The notes beneath the pieces are model-generated. The model saw only the letters and a program-made list of their open reading frames with translations. It had not been told where the DNA came from and ran no database searches. The translations under genes were made by a program, and so were the position numbers. DNA of 64,000 bases from Planctomycetaceae bacterium (GTDB lineage Bacteria > Planctomycetota > Planctomycetia > Planctomycetales > Planctomycetaceae). Location: the NCBI GenBank assembly GCA_024742875.1, contig JANSXP010000017.1, positions 39,766-103,765 of the forward strand, given 5' to 3'. This document shows positions 1 through 8,762 of this stretch, piece by piece. Position 1 is the first letter of the stretch. Each line of letters starts with the position of its first letter.

Positions 1-633
1 TTCAGTTCACAGCGGTCCGAGCCATTGATGGTCAGCGCCGAGAATGTGGTGGTGGGCACGGGAGTCTGCCGCGGCCCGCTGAATCGTCCGGCGGCCACTC
101 GACCGTTCTATGGCCCCGAACAGTTGTTCGCAGCCACCAGCCTGCCAGGGGCGTTGTGCATTGTGGGAGGCGGACATTTTGGCGCAGGTCTGGCAGCACT
201 GGTTAGTCTGTTTGGTGTCGATACACGGCATGTGTCCCGAGAGGAAAGTGGATCCGCTGTGCTGGAGCTGACCACAGAGGCGGGCGTCATTGTTGGTCGG
301 CATCCTTCAGAGGTGGGACTGTCGCTGGCGGACAATGACCTGCCCCGGGCGGCTCGGGATGTGGTGGACTGTCGCCGCTGCACGGGATTCACGCGGCATC
401 TGGGCCTGGAGACGATTTCGGTCGAGCCCGATGAAAATGGACAGCTGTGGTGTGCCAGCAGCTTTGAGACGTGGTGTGCGGGCGTGTTTGGTGTCGGAGA
501 CGTGGTGGGCTTCTCTCCGGAAACGGCCCTGCAGCCGGCCAGTCAGGCCCAGCGTGTGCTCAACCGAATTCAGGGCGGACTGATGCGGCCTCGGATGCTC
601 GACAGCGGCAGACGAAACGCACGCTATGCGTAA
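1..633 (+). CDS. Pyridine nucleotide-disulfide oxidoreductase, C-terminal part (SthA/Lpd-like), 5' truncated by window edge
   Basis: The reading frame is open from base 1, so this is the C-terminal ~210 residues of a larger flavoprotein. It shows a second Rossmann motif (CIVGGGHFGAG) for NAD(P)H and the FAD-contacting segment GVFGVGDVVGFS. The order and the text between (LGLE...DENGQLWC) resemble soluble transhydrogenase (SthA) and dihydrolipoamide dehydrogenase relatives. Odd: only about 45 residues follow the GD motif, whereas this family normally carries a ~110-residue dimerisation domain with the His-Glu pair, so the enzyme appears to lack it. Its end overlaps the convergent pseudouridine synthase by 10 nt. 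Family is well supported; the exact substrate is not. Confidence 0.75.
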   Translation, partial: FSSQRSEPLMVSAENVVVGTGVCRGPLNRPAATRPFYGPEQLFAATSLPGALCIVGGGHFGAGLAALVSLFGVDTRHVSREESGSAVLELTTEAGVIVGRHPSEVGLSLADNDLPRAARDVVDCRRCTGFTRHLGLETISVEPDENGQLWCASSFETWCAGVFGVGDVVGFSPETALQPASQAQRVLNRIQGGLMRPRMLDSGRRNARYA

Positions 634-1601
634 TCTCCGGGGCTGCGGTCTGCTGGCACCGTCGCCCCGGTCAGATCCCAGAAGTCGCACGGTGGCGCAG
701 ACTGAAAGTGAAGCGGCGTCTGCAGGATGGGGTGAGTAAACCCCAGGCAACTCGCGTGCAGCGCATGGCGACGGGATTTGGCCGGCAAGTCGGCACCACC
801 CTGCGGCCTAATGTGTCCATTGGCAAGATAGAACTCATCGCCCAGCACCGGGTGTCCGACCGCCGCCAGATGCACGCGAATCTGATGGTTGCGACCGGTA
901 TGCAGATCGCATTCGACAATGGTGCAGCGGGCGTGTCGCCGCAGAACACGCACGTCGGTGTGCGCGTCACGTGGCTTCCGGGCGTCATTCGCCGTCGACA
1001 TCAGCACACTGCGGCCTTCGGGATGCTGACCGATCGGCAGTGTGATGCTGCGCTTCTCCCAGGGCACACAGCCGGCAACAATGGCCACGTAGGTCTTGGT
1101 GGTCCGACCCCGCTGAATGTCCAGGGAAAGCAGACGGTGGGACAGGTGTTCTTTCGTGACAGCGATCAGGCCACTCGTCATGCGGTCCAGACGATGGACG
1201 ATGCCCGGTCTCAGCAGCCCCCTTGCCGTCGTTTGCTCATCAAGATGTGACTGTACGGCGTTGGCCAGTGTGCCCTGTTGATAATCGCCCACCGGATGGG
1301 CCACGAGTCCCGCCGGCTTGTCGATCACCAGGACCCATGGATCTTCCCAGACCACAGACAACGACTCGGGATCGGGGGCGAGCAGTTTGTCTGGGGGGTC
1401 GCACAGCCGGATGCAGACGCTCTGGCCACGGAACACCCGCTGCGTGCTGTCAATGGGCAGGTCGTTGATCGTCACCAGTCCGGCTTCCACCATGCGCAGC
1501 AGTCGCCAGGTCGTGTAATTGCGCAGGTGACGGCTCAGGAATGAGTCGATTCGCACCCCGGACAGGTAGGGCTCGACGATGAAATTCAGATGTGGCAACA
1601 A
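624..1601 (-). CDS. RluA/RluD-family rRNA/tRNA pseudouridine synthase
   Basis: A 325-aa cytoplasmic RNA-modifying enzyme that isomerises specific uridines to pseudouridine. Residues ~1-60 form an S4-type RNA-binding domain (RIDSFLSRHL... INDLPI). The catalytic motif HRLDRMTSGL lies at 136-145 with Asp139 as the expected catalytic residue. Further family text is VIDKPAGLVAHP (~92-103) and the late segment RNHQIRVHLAAVGHPVLGD. Length and domain order match RluD-type enzymes, but RluA, RluC and RluD cannot be separated from sequence alone. It converges on the upstream oxidoreductase with a 10-nt overlap and diverges from the kinase at 1935. Confidence 0.9.
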   Translation of the reverse strand: MLPHLNFIVEPYLSGVRIDSFLSRHLRNYTTWRLLRMVEAGLVTINDLPIDSTQRVFRGQSVCIRLCDPPDKLLAPDPESLSVVWEDPWVLVIDKPAGLVAHPVGDYQQGTLANAVQSHLDEQTTARGLLRPGIVHRLDRMTSGLIAVTKEHLSHRLLSLDIQRGRTTKTYVAIVAGCVPWEKRSITLPIGQHPEGRSVLMSTANDARKPRDAHTDVRVLRRHARCTIVECDLHTGRNHQIRVHLAAVGHPVLGDEFYLANGHIRPQGGADLPAKSRRHALHASCLGFTHPILQTPLHFQSAPPCDFWDLTGATVPADRSPGDYA

Positions 1602-1934
1602 GACTCCTCAACTGTCACGTTTCGGCGACGCAGTTGTACGGCCGGTCGCCGGGGAGAGGCAACATCATCATCGCCGCAGATCGGGAAAAATCCTGGCCGG
1701 AAGGCTGTCACCTGTCCGTGCCAGGCGATCTGTTCGCCGGTCCACTCTCCGTGGCGACCGCGTTTTGCCTAATATTTGCCGATCTGCAGCGAATCACCCG
1801 TACACCCATACACTGAATCACGGTCGGAGCTGCGGATGCAAGCGCACGAAATTCCCGCATCAACTTTGCAATGTTTCGCCAGCAGCCCGCTCTCGGTAGG
1901 ATACGGCGAAGTGACGTGTGAGGAAGGGGACACT
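1602..1934. other. Divergent intergenic region between pseudouridine synthase and kinase
   Basis: About 330 bases with no convincing gene. It must hold promoters for both divergent genes, but I see no clear consensus boxes. A strong Shine-Dalgarno stretch (AGGAAGGGGA, 1921-1930) sits just before the GTG at 1935 and decides the kinase start. Confidence 0.5.
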
Positions 1935-3323
1935 GTGCGAAATCTCTATTGTCCAGGCTGCAACGAAGTGTTTCCCGCTGTGGAAGCTCGCTGCCCGAGG
2001 TGCGGCATGCTGCCTGTCCCGTCCGAAGACGGCACACTGGACACCGTGCTCATTCCCCGTGATGCCCAGGTTCAGTCCAGCACAGAGGTGGAACTGGATG
2101 AAGTGCTGCTCGATGGTCAGCAGGTGGACATCTACGAGTGCGATCAAATTCTGGGTCGCGGCGGCATGGGGGTGGTCTACCTGGCCCGCAATCGCATGCT
2201 GCATCGTCAGTGCGCTCTGAAGGTGCTTTCTCCGCGCCGCGTTTCCCGCAGCATTGATTACATTCAAAGGTTCGAAAACGAGGGACGAGCGGCCGCCGCT
2301 TTGGTGCATCCCAACATTGTCACGACACACGCCATCGGCAAAGCAGGCAGGCATCACTATCTGGAAATGGAGTATGTCTCCGGACAGAGTCTGCAGAGTG
2401 AGATTGATCGCGACGGCGCAATCGGCCCTTTGCGGGCAACACAGATGGCGGTGGGCATTGCCGAAGGCCTGTCTGTCGCGCATCGACTGGGTATCGTGCA
2501 TCGTGACCTGAAGCCGGACAACGTGCTGGTGACCCCGGCCGGCTATCCCAAGATCGCCGATTTCGGACTGGCGAAAACAGTGCACTCTCAGGCCCACGCT
2601 CGTCTGGCGGGAACGCCCCATTTTATGGCGCCGGAACTGCTCGAAGGCGAAGAAGCCACACCCGGCTCTGATGTCTACGCGCTGGGCGTGTGTTACTACC
2701 TCATGCTGACCGGTGAGTATCCCTTCGAGGGCGATTCGATGAACTCGCTGATGGCATCGATTCTCACCGGCGAATACACGAGCGTTCGTCGACAGAATCC
2801 GGATGTACCGCTGGAAATCGCGGAGTGCGTCAGCCTGATGCTGGCCCGCACACCGGAAATGCGACCACGGGACGGCTCAGCGGCCTCCCAACTGCTGCAG
2901 GCGGTGCTGGGTTCGACGCGGGATCTGGATACTCTGGTTTACGAAGCCTTCCACGGTATTCCGGATATCGAATGGTCGTCGCGCGACAGGACGATTCAGG
3001 TGGACATCAAACGCATCAATGGACGCCACCAGAAAGTCTATATAGAAAACAGTGAGCACCGGGCGGGAGACCGTCTTTTGAACATCTACAGCATCTGCTG
3101 TGATTCTCAGCCGGGATTCTATGAAGAAGCACTTCGGCTGAACGCAGTGGTCCCGCACGGCGGACTGTCAATCAAGGACATTGACGGCAAACCGTGCTTT
3201 GTCATGGTCGACACCTTTCCGCGGGCGACCGTCAGTGCCGAGGAGATTCGTCGCAGTGTGATTGAAGTCGGCGCCCGAGCTGACGACATTGAACTGCTGC
3301 TCACCGGCAAAGATCTGAACTAA
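1935..3323 (+). CDS. Serine/threonine protein kinase with N-terminal zinc ribbon
   Basis: 462 aa from the GTG at 1935, chosen because AGGAAGGGGA precedes it by 4 bases and the protein then begins with a zinc ribbon (CPGC at 6-9, CPRC at 20-23). The frame stays open upstream to 1776, but that text is not protein-like. The Hanks-type kinase domain runs ~70-340: glycine loop GRGGMGVVY (74-82), ATP lysine in CALK (Lys96), catalytic loop HRDLKPDN (189-196), DFG (209-211), and APE-like MAPELLEG. No transmembrane helix follows. A ~120-residue C-terminal domain (from about YEAFHGIPD) is of a type I cannot name; it may be a peptide-binding or YbjN/chaperone-like fold. Signalling targets are unknown. 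Confidence 0.9.
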   Translation: MRNLYCPGCNEVFPAVEARCPRCGMLPVPSEDGTLDTVLIPRDAQVQSSTEVELDEVLLDGQQVDIYECDQILGRGGMGVVYLARNRMLHRQCALKVLSPRRVSRSIDYIQRFENEGRAAAALVHPNIVTTHAIGKAGRHHYLEMEYVSGQSLQSEIDRDGAIGPLRATQMAVGIAEGLSVAHRLGIVHRDLKPDNVLVTPAGYPKIADFGLAKTVHSQAHARLAGTPHFMAPELLEGEEATPGSDVYALGVCYYLMLTGEYPFEGDSMNSLMASILTGEYTSVRRQNPDVPLEIAECVSLMLARTPEMRPRDGSAASQLLQAVLGSTRDLDTLVYEAFHGIPDIEWSSRDRTIQVDIKRINGRHQKVYIENSEHRAGDRLLNIYSICCDSQPGFYEEALRLNAVVPHGGLSIKDIDGKPCFVMVDTFPRATVSAEEIRRSVIEVGARADDIELLLTGKDLN

Positions 3324-3382
3324 CGCGAAGGCGTCTCAGAGGTTTCGGGTCCATCAGCCCAATTGGTTGCTGTCACCGCGCG

Positions 3383-3817
3383 TCAGTCAACAGCCGCTAA
3401 CCCTCGTCTTCGCCGGATTACTGAGTAGATGATGGCATTCAGGGCTGCGGCACAAAATGCTGGTATCCACGGCCGAAGCCAGATGCTGCGTTCGAAGCTC
3501 GAATACCGGAGTCCGCCTCCCCAAAAACGGACGACCTGTGGCTGAGTCACGATCAGATCCCGATTCCGGAAGGATCTTCTCATTTCGTCATGGAGCCATT
3601 GAGACCACGGGGTAGATTCGATTCCAACGGGCTGCGAGATATCGATTTGCGTGGCGGACACAGCATGTGGGGAAATCGACAGACTGAGGAAGGGAACGCG
3701 AACTGCGACGACGTGTTGTCGCGAAATGCCCCACGCGGTGATCGACAGAAGAAACAGAACGCTGGCAGCGATCCGAATTGCCAAACCCATCAGTCTGCGC
3801 ACTGGTGACCCCTTCAT
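3383..3817 (-). CDS. Small two-helix membrane protein of unknown function
   Basis: 144 aa if started at the ATG at 3817 (MKGSPVRRLMGLAIRI). The frame is open further upstream to 4009, but that extension is Arg-rich and unlike a signal or membrane segment, so the shorter start is preferred. There are two hydrophobic stretches: residues ~9-30 (GLAIRIAASVLFLLSITAWG) and a second near the C-terminus (PAFCAAALNAIIYSVI) followed by RRRRG. The ~70-residue loop between is probably periplasmic. This topology is common among planctomycete lineage-specific proteins; I do not recognise a family. It converges on the kinase with a 59-nt gap. Confidence 0.6.
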   Translation of the reverse strand: MKGSPVRRLMGLAIRIAASVLFLLSITAWGISRQHVVAVRVPFLSLSISPHAVSATQIDISQPVGIESTPWSQWLHDEMRRSFRNRDLIVTQPQVVRFWGGGLRYSSFERSIWLRPWIPAFCAAALNAIIYSVIRRRRGLAAVD

Positions 3818-4165
3818 TACCGTCGGCTGTGTTCTGATTCTACGAATCCTGTTCGCCGGCCGATACCGATCTGTGATTCGTGATCGACGCATGCGACTGC
3901 ATGCCTTCGACCTGCAATGGCGAAGACGCCCCGTTTCTGCAAGCCGGAGTCTCGGACGTCTCCAGACGCAGTAACCAAAGGCAGTCGCTGGCAGTCGCTG
4001 GTTCCACACTGTCCGCCCCTCAGAGCCTCCGGCAATTTCTCAAAGCCAGAGAATGGCGCTCACGGATTCATCTTCCGTTAAGGTTCGTCGGTCTATCGTG
4101 CGGTCCTGTGCGGCAGCCAGAAACTGCCGAGAGCGAATTCAGCGACACTTTGCAGGAGAACGCAG
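3818..4165. other. Divergent intergenic region with a short direct repeat
   Basis: About 350 bases between the small membrane protein and the YHYH gene. It contains two adjacent copies of GCAGTCGCTG (3981-4000). A Shine-Dalgarno-like GGAGAA lies just before the ATG at 4166. No other gene is apparent. Confidence 0.45.
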
Positions 4166-5269
4166 ATGAGACGTCGGCTTTGGGCGATGGGGGTATTGAC
4201 TTTTCTTCCGGCCGCTGCGACAGCCCATGACTGGCATCACCACGAGGACACCGTTCGCGTACGCGTCTTTGAACAGCCCGATCTTCACGCACCCGGAGAT
4301 CCTCTGCCGCCCAACCCATGGTTTCAGACGGCCGTGCGACTGAACGGCGGCGTGGTGAAGCCGGAAATTGCAAAGCACTTCGAGCATTTTGCAAATGTCA
4401 AAGTCCGCTGGGACACCAGCACGCTGTTTGTGGAATCCAATGGGCTGCCCGATCACGGCATGATGGTCGGTATTCGCAACTGGCAGCAGCAAGTGCCGTT
4501 ACCGCAGCCATTCACGGGCACCAACTCGTGGAAGATTCCCCTTCAGCCGCGTCTGGCCCGGCAGCCGATCAACGCGAAAGAAACGCCGTTTCGTGGCGCC
4601 ATTGCCGTGGCGGTCAACGGCGTGCCGATCTTCAGCGCATTGAACAATCGCGGAGAAGACGCCTATCTGGCCGGAGAACTGGACAAATGGGGAGGCCACT
4701 GCGGCCGCGGTGATGACTACCATTATCACATCGCACCGCTGCATCTGGAGAAGATTGTGGGCAAAGGCAATCCGATCGCATTTGCTCTGGACGGATATCC
4801 CATCTACGGCCCGACGGAAGCGGATGGCTCACCCGTGGGAAAGCTGGACGAACTGAATGGTCAGTTTGATGCGGATGGCAGGTATCACTACCACGCGACA
4901 AAGACGTATCCGTACATCAACGGAGGAGTGCGTGGCGTGGTCGACTATCGCAATGGAGAAATCGCTTCGCAGCCTCGTGACTCCCCCGTGCGACCAGGGC
5001 AGCCGCCTTTGCGGGGAGCCGTGATCACTGATTTCAAAACGACGGGTGGTCAGTCGGTGTTGACGTATCGGTTGCGGGGTCAGACGGGAACCATCTCTTA
5101 CTCCCCGGCCGGCGGTGACGCTTTCCGCTTCACGTATCGCGAACCTGGCGGACGCACCTGGAACGAAACCTACCAGCGTCGTTCCGCAGGGGGGGCACCA
5201 CGCAATGGCGGCCCGGATGGCGGCCCCGGTCAACGTCGTGGCGGGAACCGCCCTCCTCGTCGCCCGTAA
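4166..5269 (+). CDS. Secreted YHYH-domain protein
   Basis: 367 aa with a short signal peptide (MRRRLWAMGVLTFLPAAATA) and a mature start HDWHHHEDT. The YHYH domain is identified by two histidine signatures, GDDYHYHIAP (residues ~190-199) and GRYHYHATKTYPY (~239-251), plus the intervening FALDGYPIYGP. The C-terminal ~35 residues are low-complexity Gly/Arg/Pro, as in other exported planctomycete proteins (compare the selenoprotein candidate at 56658). The biochemical role of YHYH proteins is not established; the conserved His/Tyr pattern suggests metal binding, which is inference. The next gene starts 22 nt downstream, so the two may be cotranscribed. Confidence 0.85.
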   Translation: MRRRLWAMGVLTFLPAAATAHDWHHHEDTVRVRVFEQPDLHAPGDPLPPNPWFQTAVRLNGGVVKPEIAKHFEHFANVKVRWDTSTLFVESNGLPDHGMMVGIRNWQQQVPLPQPFTGTNSWKIPLQPRLARQPINAKETPFRGAIAVAVNGVPIFSALNNRGEDAYLAGELDKWGGHCGRGDDYHYHIAPLHLEKIVGKGNPIAFALDGYPIYGPTEADGSPVGKLDELNGQFDADGRYHYHATKTYPYINGGVRGVVDYRNGEIASQPRDSPVRPGQPPLRGAVITDFKTTGGQSVLTYRLRGQTGTISYSPAGGDAFRFTYREPGGRTWNETYQRRSAGGAPRNGGPDGGPGQRRGGNRPPRRP

Positions 5270-5291
5270 AGGATGTTGCAGGACGCATACG

Positions 5292-6821
5292 ATGAAGACT
5301 GTTTTGGAATCGTCCACAGATGAACGGGTCTCCGTGGGAACCTGGTGCCGGACAGCCGTGGTGCTGTATCTGGGCACGTGTGCCGTACGATTGATCCTGA
5401 ATCTGCGGCATGCCATGCCGCCGGGCATGGACGCGGGCTACTATCCCCTGCAAACGCGATCTTTGCTGGAGCACGGCACGCTGACCGGCAGCACTCCGCC
5501 GTTGATTTTCTGGCTGGATGCCGTACTGACGCGTGTGATTCTGGCCCTGTCAGATCAATCGTTGAATGAGGCTGCCATTCTGGCAACGCGAATCATCGAC
5601 GGGGTGGCTCATCCGGCTGTCGCCATTCCTGTGATGCTGCTGGGATATCGCTGGTCCGGCGGCCGACGATCGGGGCTCGTTGCGGCGGCGGCCTGTGCGA
5701 TCATCGCCCTGCTCTCCCCGCCCGTGATGCGTATGGCGTCGGACTTTCAGAAGAATTCGCTGGGGCTGGTGTGGTTTGCGTTCGCTCTCTGGGCAGTGGG
5801 CGCCGCTTTGCAGAGCCGCCGCGCGGCATGGTGGTGGGCGGTTGTCGGCTTCGTGGCTCTCGCCGCCCTGTCCCATATCGGCGCTTTCGGGGCGACTTGC
5901 GTGGCCGTGCTGTCTTCGGTCACAGGGTTCTGGCTGCTTCATCGACGGAAGAAGGCGACGAGTGATCGACCGACGCGGCTGTGGCTGTGGATTGGTTTGG
6001 CCACGCTGGGCAGCGGGGCAGCAATGCTGCTGCTGGCACCCGCGTGGGCCGCACATCTTATGGCGATGCCCCGTCGCATCGTGGGGATGCTGGACTTTCG
6101 TCCTCACCCTGGAACTTTGTTGCTGGCCCTGTCGGCCGGTGCAGTGATGTCTGTGCCCGCGCGACGAATTTACTCAGGCCGTCAGCAACTGCCCGCGGCA
6201 GATGCCGCGGTTGCGATTGGCTGCCTGGGAAGTTTGTCCGTGCTGCTGCTGCCGATTCTGAATGCGACCTGGTCGATGAGGTTTCAGTTGATGACCCCTC
6301 TCCCTGCTGCCGTACTGTTGCTGTACAGCGTGACGCAACTGGTGCCTGAAAAGCGACACGCCAACGTCTCCAGGTGGCTGGTCAGAGCGGCCGCTGTGGT
6401 CGGAATCTGTGGCCCGTTTTTCATGCAGGGGCCCGTTCTGTCGGCCGCTGCCATGGATGAACTGGAAACGTTTGGCAATCAATTGCCAGGCTCAGAGAAC
6501 ACGCTGGTGGTCGCGCCTCATGGCGTGGAATTCTGGGTGGGACTGATGACGTCCGCACAGGTCACCTCAGGAGAAGTCCCATCGCACCGTGGTGAATTTG
6601 AACACCTGCTGATTGTTCAGCCACGGCTCGGTCCTGTCGGACACGGTCCGGCGGGACGGCAACCGCAAAGTCACGGCCGACCTGGCGGTCCTCCGCGGCA
6701 CGGGAGTCCACGGGGAGCGGAGCATGACCGACCAGCCGGGCCAGGCGATCAGATGATCGTTCCGGCTGACGCGTCTTTGTTTTACCACTCGGAGAACTTC
6801 GATGTGTACGAAGTCCTTTAG
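5292..6821 (+). CDS. Polytopic membrane protein, possibly glycosyltransferase-like
   Basis: 509 aa from the ATG at 5292. Roughly ten hydrophobic segments run from residue ~20 to ~390, with a short soluble C-terminus. Early text (PPGMDAGYYPLQTRSLLEHG) resembles the first periplasmic loop of ArnT/PMT-type (GT-C) integral membrane glycosyltransferases, where an acidic residue near the membrane acts in catalysis; this assignment is tentative. The stretch 6620-6755 reads as Gly/Pro/His-rich text in this frame, while another frame has far higher third-position GC, so a compensated frameshift pair is possible (see findings). The final residues (IVPADASLFYHSENFDVYEVL) look normal again. Confidence 0.7.
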   Translation: MKTVLESSTDERVSVGTWCRTAVVLYLGTCAVRLILNLRHAMPPGMDAGYYPLQTRSLLEHGTLTGSTPPLIFWLDAVLTRVILALSDQSLNEAAILATRIIDGVAHPAVAIPVMLLGYRWSGGRRSGLVAAAACAIIALLSPPVMRMASDFQKNSLGLVWFAFALWAVGAALQSRRAAWWWAVVGFVALAALSHIGAFGATCVAVLSSVTGFWLLHRRKKATSDRPTRLWLWIGLATLGSGAAMLLLAPAWAAHLMAMPRRIVGMLDFRPHPGTLLLALSAGAVMSVPARRIYSGRQQLPAADAAVAIGCLGSLSVLLLPILNATWSMRFQLMTPLPAAVLLLYSVTQLVPEKRHANVSRWLVRAAAVVGICGPFFMQGPVLSAAAMDELETFGNQLPGSENTLVVAPHGVEFWVGLMTSAQVTSGEVPSHRGEFEHLLIVQPRLGPVGHGPAGRQPQSHGRPGGPPRHGSPRGAEHDRPAGPGDQMIVPADASLFYHSENFDVYEVL

Positions 6822-6971
6822 GCGGGGTGTGGAGAGCTGTCCTTTCTGCCCTGGTCGGTGTACGCCTGCGGAATCTGGCAATAGACTGATTGTTCGGCAA
6901 AGCGTCCGCCGTCAACCTGGTGAGACGTTCTGACAGAATTTTCACGGGCGACACAGACGGGAGCGTGCGGA

Positions 6972-8474
6972 ATGATGTGGAAAATACGAGGACGGATGTA
7001 CGTGTCTGATAGTTCACGTCATTCATTGCTGCGGGCGTCTGTCTGGCTGATTGTCGCCGGATGGCTGTTGACTCTGCCGCAAGCGGCGACCGCCATGGCA
7101 TCACAGAAGGCGTCCACACCGAACGTCATCGTCATCTTCATGGATGATATGGGCTACGCCGATATCGGGCCGTTTGGCGCGAAGGCGTACCCGACCCCTC
7201 ATCTGGATCGCATGGCCCAGGAGGGACGCATCTTCACGGATTTCTATGTGACTCAGGCGGTCTGTTCCGCCTCTCGCGCGGGGTTGCTGACCGGCTGTTA
7301 CAACGTTCGTGTGGGGATTGGCGGCGCGCTGGGACCAAAATCGAAAATCGGTATCCACGAAGACGAGGTGACGCTGGGTGATCTGGCCAAACAGAAAAAC
7401 TACGCCACGGCCTGCTATGGAAAATGGCATCTGGGCCATCATCGACAGTTCCTGCCCATGCAGAATGGTTTTGATGACTACTTTGGGCTGCCGTACAGCA
7501 ACGACATGTGGCCCTACCATCCGGGCGTGCGGCACCTGCCCATGGAGAAACGCGTGGAACGCTGGCCGCACCTGCCGCTGATCGACGGCAACGAAGTGAT
7601 TAATCCGCAGGTGGACGGAGAAGCCCAGAAGCTGCTTACGACGCAGTACACAGAACACGCCGTGCAGTTCATCAACGACCACAAAGACGATCCGTTTTTG
7701 TTGTATCTGCCGCACAGCATGGTGCACGTGCCGCTGTACGTTTCTGATAAGTTCGCCGGCAAAAGCGGCGCGGGGCTGTTTGGTGATGTGATGATGGAAA
7801 TCGACTGGTCCGTTGGCCAGGTGCTGGACGCCGTTCGCAGCAATGGTCTGGAAAAAAATACGCTCGTGATTTTCACATCGGATAATGGGCCATGGCTCAG
7901 CTACGGTGACCACGCCGGCAGTGCGGGGCCGCTGCGGGAAGGCAAAGGCACGATGTTTGAAGGCGGGTGTCGGGAAAGCTGCGTCATGTGGTGGCCTGGC
8001 ACAATTCCTGCCGGCACTCGCTGCACGACTCCTGCCATGACAATCGACATCCTGCCCACCGTTGCCGGACTAATCGACGCGAAGCTGCCGGATCACACCA
8101 TTGATGGCCGCAACATTCTGCCGCTGATGACGGGGGAGTCAGACGAATCTCCGCATGAGGCGTATTACCTGTATTACGGCAGGCAGCTGCAGGCCGTCCG
8201 CAGTGGAAAGTGGAAACTGCATTTTCCGCACGGCTATCGCACCATGGCGGGCAAGCCAGGCGGAACGGGCGGTATTCCCAATAACTACTCGCAGGCAAAG
8301 ATCGGTCTGGAGCTGTTTGACCTGAACGAAGACATCGGTGAAACGACGAACGTGGCAGATGCCCATCCGGAAGTGGTGAAACATCTGCAGCAACTGGCCG
8401 AGCAAATGCGGGCGGAACTGGGCGATCAGAACCGCCGTGGCAGCGGCATCCGGCCTGCCGGGCAGCTGAAGTAG
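6972..8474 (+). CDS. Arylsulfatase-family sulfatase (formylglycine type)
   Basis: 500 aa, exported: a hydrophobic segment at ~20-41 ends in ATAMA. Metal ligands are in [13 protein letters not shown] (Asp58, Asp59). The formylglycine motif is CSASR (98-102), so Cys98 would be converted by a sulfatase-maturing enzyme. Further signatures are [17 protein letters not shown], and a C-terminal [11 protein letters not shown]. It hydrolyses sulfate esters, probably of algal polysaccharides, in the periplasm; the substrate is not predictable. ATGs at 6972, 6975 and 6996 all precede the signal segment, so the start is uncertain by a few residues. Confidence 0.9.
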   Translation: MMWKIRGRMYVSDSSRHSLLRASVWLIVAGWLLTLPQAATAMASQKASTPNVIVIFMDDMGYADIGPFGAKAYPTPHLDRMAQEGRIFTDFYVTQAVCSASRAGLLTGCYNVRVGIGGALGPKSKIGIHEDEVTLGDLAKQKNYATACYGKWHLGHHRQFLPMQNGFDDYFGLPYSNDMWPYHPGVRHLPMEKRVERWPHLPLIDGNEVINPQVDGEAQKLLTTQYTEHAVQFINDHKDDPFLLYLPHSMVHVPLYVSDKFAGKSGAGLFGDVMMEIDWSVGQVLDAVRSNGLEKNTLVIFTSDNGPWLSYGDHAGSAGPLREGKGTMFEGGCRESCVMWWPGTIPAGTRCTTPAMTIDILPTVAGLIDAKLPDHTIDGRNILPLMTGESDESPHEAYYLYYGRQLQAVRSGKWKLHFPHGYRTMAGKPGGTGGIPNNYSQAKIGLELFDLNEDIGETTNVADAHPEVVKHLQQLAEQMRAELGDQNRRGSGIRPAGQLK

Positions 8475-8586
8475 CTGCTGCAGGCAGCTGTCTCCCTCTC
8501 CACCCCTGCGGTCGTGTGAAAGCCCGCGGCGGCTGTCAGGCGGTGGACATGAGTGGGTCGAGCCAAAATTCAATGGAATAGCCAAC

Positions 8587-8760
8587 ATGAATCCTGAACA
8601 ACTCAGAGAGCTGGAAGAAGCGTGCGAAGCTGCGCTGGCAGAAGTGGCGGCCGATTATCTCGCTGATGCTTCGGAACACACACCGCATCTGATGGCGAAA
8701 GCCGCGGTGACTGTGCTTGAGGCCGTTCTGGCAAATACGGTTTACGAAGAGGAAGAGTAG
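8587..8760 (+). CDS. Small conserved-looking protein (57 aa)
   Basis: A short ORF beginning MNPEQLRELEEACEAALAEV and ending NTVYEEEE, with TAG at 8758-8760. It is highly acidic and predicted almost entirely helical. It ends 2 nt before the ATG of the SRAP-like gene, so the two are almost certainly translationally linked. I do not recognise the family. The tight spacing and coding-like codon choice support a real gene. Confidence 0.6.
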   Translation: MNPEQLRELEEACEAALAEVAADYLADASEHTPHLMAKAAVTVLEAVLANTVYEEEE

Positions 8761-8762
8761 TT

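Noticed and set aside
471..1250. 259-codon plus-strand ORF
   Set aside because: Overlaps the pseudouridine synthase antisense and the oxidoreductase end; no family features.
1860..2621. 253-codon minus-strand ORF opposite the kinase
   Set aside because: Antisense shadow of the kinase domain, with repeated low-information His/Gln text.
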